Below the pieces are notes generated by a model. It was given only the letters and a program-made list of their open reading frames with translations. It made no database searches and was not told where the DNA came from. The position numbers and the translations under genes are program-made. From positions 496,001 through 560,000 of the forward strand of contig NZ_CP018867.1 of assembly GCF_002849895.1 (NCBI RefSeq): a DNA stretch of 64,000 nt, given 5' to 3'. Below are positions 63,401-64,000 of the stretch, piece by piece (position 1 is the stretch's first letter; each line of letters begins with the position of its first letter). This DNA is from Companilactobacillus alimentarius DSM 20249 (GTDB lineage: Bacteria > Bacillota > Bacilli > Lactobacillales > Lactobacillaceae).

Positions 63401-63417
63401 TATTATAGGTCATAATA
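63401..63417 (-). promoter_or_regulatory. Promoter -10 and inverted repeat of the toxin-antitoxin operon
   Basis: TATTAT at 63401-63406 and ATAATA at 63412-63417 are exact complements 5 bases apart. The minus-strand -10 TATAAT (63407-63402) lies inside, so antitoxin bound here would shut the promoter. Confidence 0.4.
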
Positions 63418-63438
63418 CATATATAAAGCCATTTTTAA

Positions 63439-63849
63439 CTAGACTCCATCTGATTCAACTTTTGCTTTGATAATTTTCTCGGTACCATCATCAATGGCAA
63501 TTTGATAGTAATCGCATTTCCATTTGATTTCAGACAGAGTCTCTTGTAGTTCCTGTATTTGCTTCAAGACAATCTTTTCACGTTTCTTAAACACATCAAG
63601 CCGAGTTTCTAAGGTCGAGTCACCCGCTTGAATCAAAGCAACGTATTTTTTTATATCCTTGACGGGCATCCCAGTCTTTTTCAAACATTCTATTGATTGA
63701 ATCATGTTTATATTGGAAGCGTCAAAAATTCTTGTCCCGTTTTGATCTCTTTTTAAGTCGGGAATCAATCCTATATCATCATAGTAGCGAATAGCTGATT
63801 TGGATAAACCAAATTTTTCCCCTACTTCAGTAATATTATACATTTTCAT
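63439..63849 (-). CDS. MerR-family transcriptional regulator
   Basis: The 136-residue protein has the MerR winged helix (YNITEVGEKFGLSKSAIRYY, then DDIGLIPDLKRDQNGTRIF), MIQSIECLKKTGMPVKDIKKY, and a long dimerisation coiled coil (about 80-115). The C-terminal part has one cysteine (WKCDYY), as in the AdhR/NmlR group, which senses aldehydes through cysteine. AAAGGAAG precedes the ATG. It is divergent from an SDR gene across a MerR-type promoter. Confidence 0.9.
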   Translation of the reverse strand: MKMYNITEVGEKFGLSKSAIRYYDDIGLIPDLKRDQNGTRIFDASNINMIQSIECLKKTGMPVKDIKKYVALIQAGDSTLETRLDVFKKREKIVLKQIQELQETLSEIKWKCDYYQIAIDDGTEKIIKAKVESDGV

Positions 63850-63870
63850 AAAAAAACTTCCTTTTTTTAC

Positions 63871-63901
63871 TTGCGTTCAAGTTAACTTGAACGACTACAA
63901 T
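63871..63901 (+). promoter_or_regulatory. MerR-type promoter with 19-bp spacer and operator
   Basis: TTGCGT at 63871-63876 and TACAAT at 63896-63901 are 19 bases apart, two more than a normal promoter. The spacer holds a perfect 20-bp palindrome, CGTTCAAGTT/AACTTGAACG, at 63874-63893. MerR-family activators untwist such promoters. The regulated gene is the SDR at 63934. Confidence 0.8.
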
Positions 63902-63933
63902 TCATTTTATCAAGTTAATTGGAGGAAACAAGT

Positions 63934-64000
63934 ATGAGTTTGAAAGATAAAGTAATAATTATTATGGGAGCATCCAGTGGCATGGGAGCAGCAACTGCTA
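63934..64000 (+). CDS. Short-chain dehydrogenase/reductase, 3' end outside window
   Basis: Only 22 codons are visible: MSLKDKVIIIMGASSGMGAA, the nucleotide-binding start of a classical SDR with a GASSGMG variant of the glycine motif. TTGGAGGA at 63919-63926 precedes the ATG. Its promoter is of MerR type, so induction by the ligand of the divergent MerR protein is likely. Confidence 0.8.
   Translation, partial: MSLKDKVIIIMGASSGMGAATA

Noticed and set aside
1..64000. CRISPR arrays, rRNA or tRNA genes, intact insertion sequences
   Set aside because: I found no regular spaced repeats, no cloverleaf or rRNA-like stretch, and no transposase frame with terminal repeats.

Overview
The window is AT-rich DNA from a low-GC Gram-positive bacterium of the Lactobacillaceae. 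The grounds are the dprA-topA-xerC-hslV-hslU gene order, the plsY/parE/parC block, a XerS-type recombinase beside a separate XerC, a complete ribose operon with CcpA-type (cre) sites, GGAGG-type ribosome binding sites with frequent TTG and GTG starts, and many small NAD(P)-dependent oxidoreductases each next to a LysR regulator. A Companilactobacillus-like species would fit, but the sequence alone does not settle the genus.

Layout. 1-16.4 kb is core chromosome: the 3' part of dprA, topA, xerC, the HslVU protease, an aldose epimerase, two small membrane proteins, plsY, topoisomerase IV (parE, parC) with a candidate SOS box, a LysR regulator, the manganese pyrophosphatase ppaC and a GRP-family sugar transporter with a cre box over its -35. 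At 16.43-16.59 kb lies a candidate free-standing small RNA with its own promoter, a predicted pseudoknot and a strong terminator. 17-23 kb is rbsRDACBK behind a promoter carrying a cre-like site and a LacI-type operator. 23.2-29.6 kb holds a LOG-family gene, a tyrosine-recombinase relative without its catalytic residues, a stand-alone EIIA-Glc, a DNA methyltransferase-type repair protein, a frameshifted TetR gene, recQ and a phosphoesterase. 29.7-30.6 kb has no convincing gene.

30.6-64 kb is an accessory region of metabolic and transport genes. It contains a PEBP/cyclophilin-like/NmrA-like operon, a permease-like protein, xerS, an oxalate decarboxylase with a flavoprotein that has lost both redox cysteines, ArsR- and LysR-linked drug-type MFS exporters, several SDR and aldo/keto reductases, a glycosyltransferase, an EamA transporter with a switch-like 5' leader, rarA, a Doc-type toxin-antitoxin pair, and a MerR regulator divergent from an SDR gene through a 19-bp-spacer promoter. 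Broken gene ends at 41.0-41.4 and 44.2-44.5 kb record duplications and deletions. Genes for sugar uptake (rbs, GRP transporter, EIIA, oxdC) share candidate cre sites, which suggests common carbon catabolite control. I see no rRNA, tRNA, CRISPR array, intact insertion sequence or prophage.
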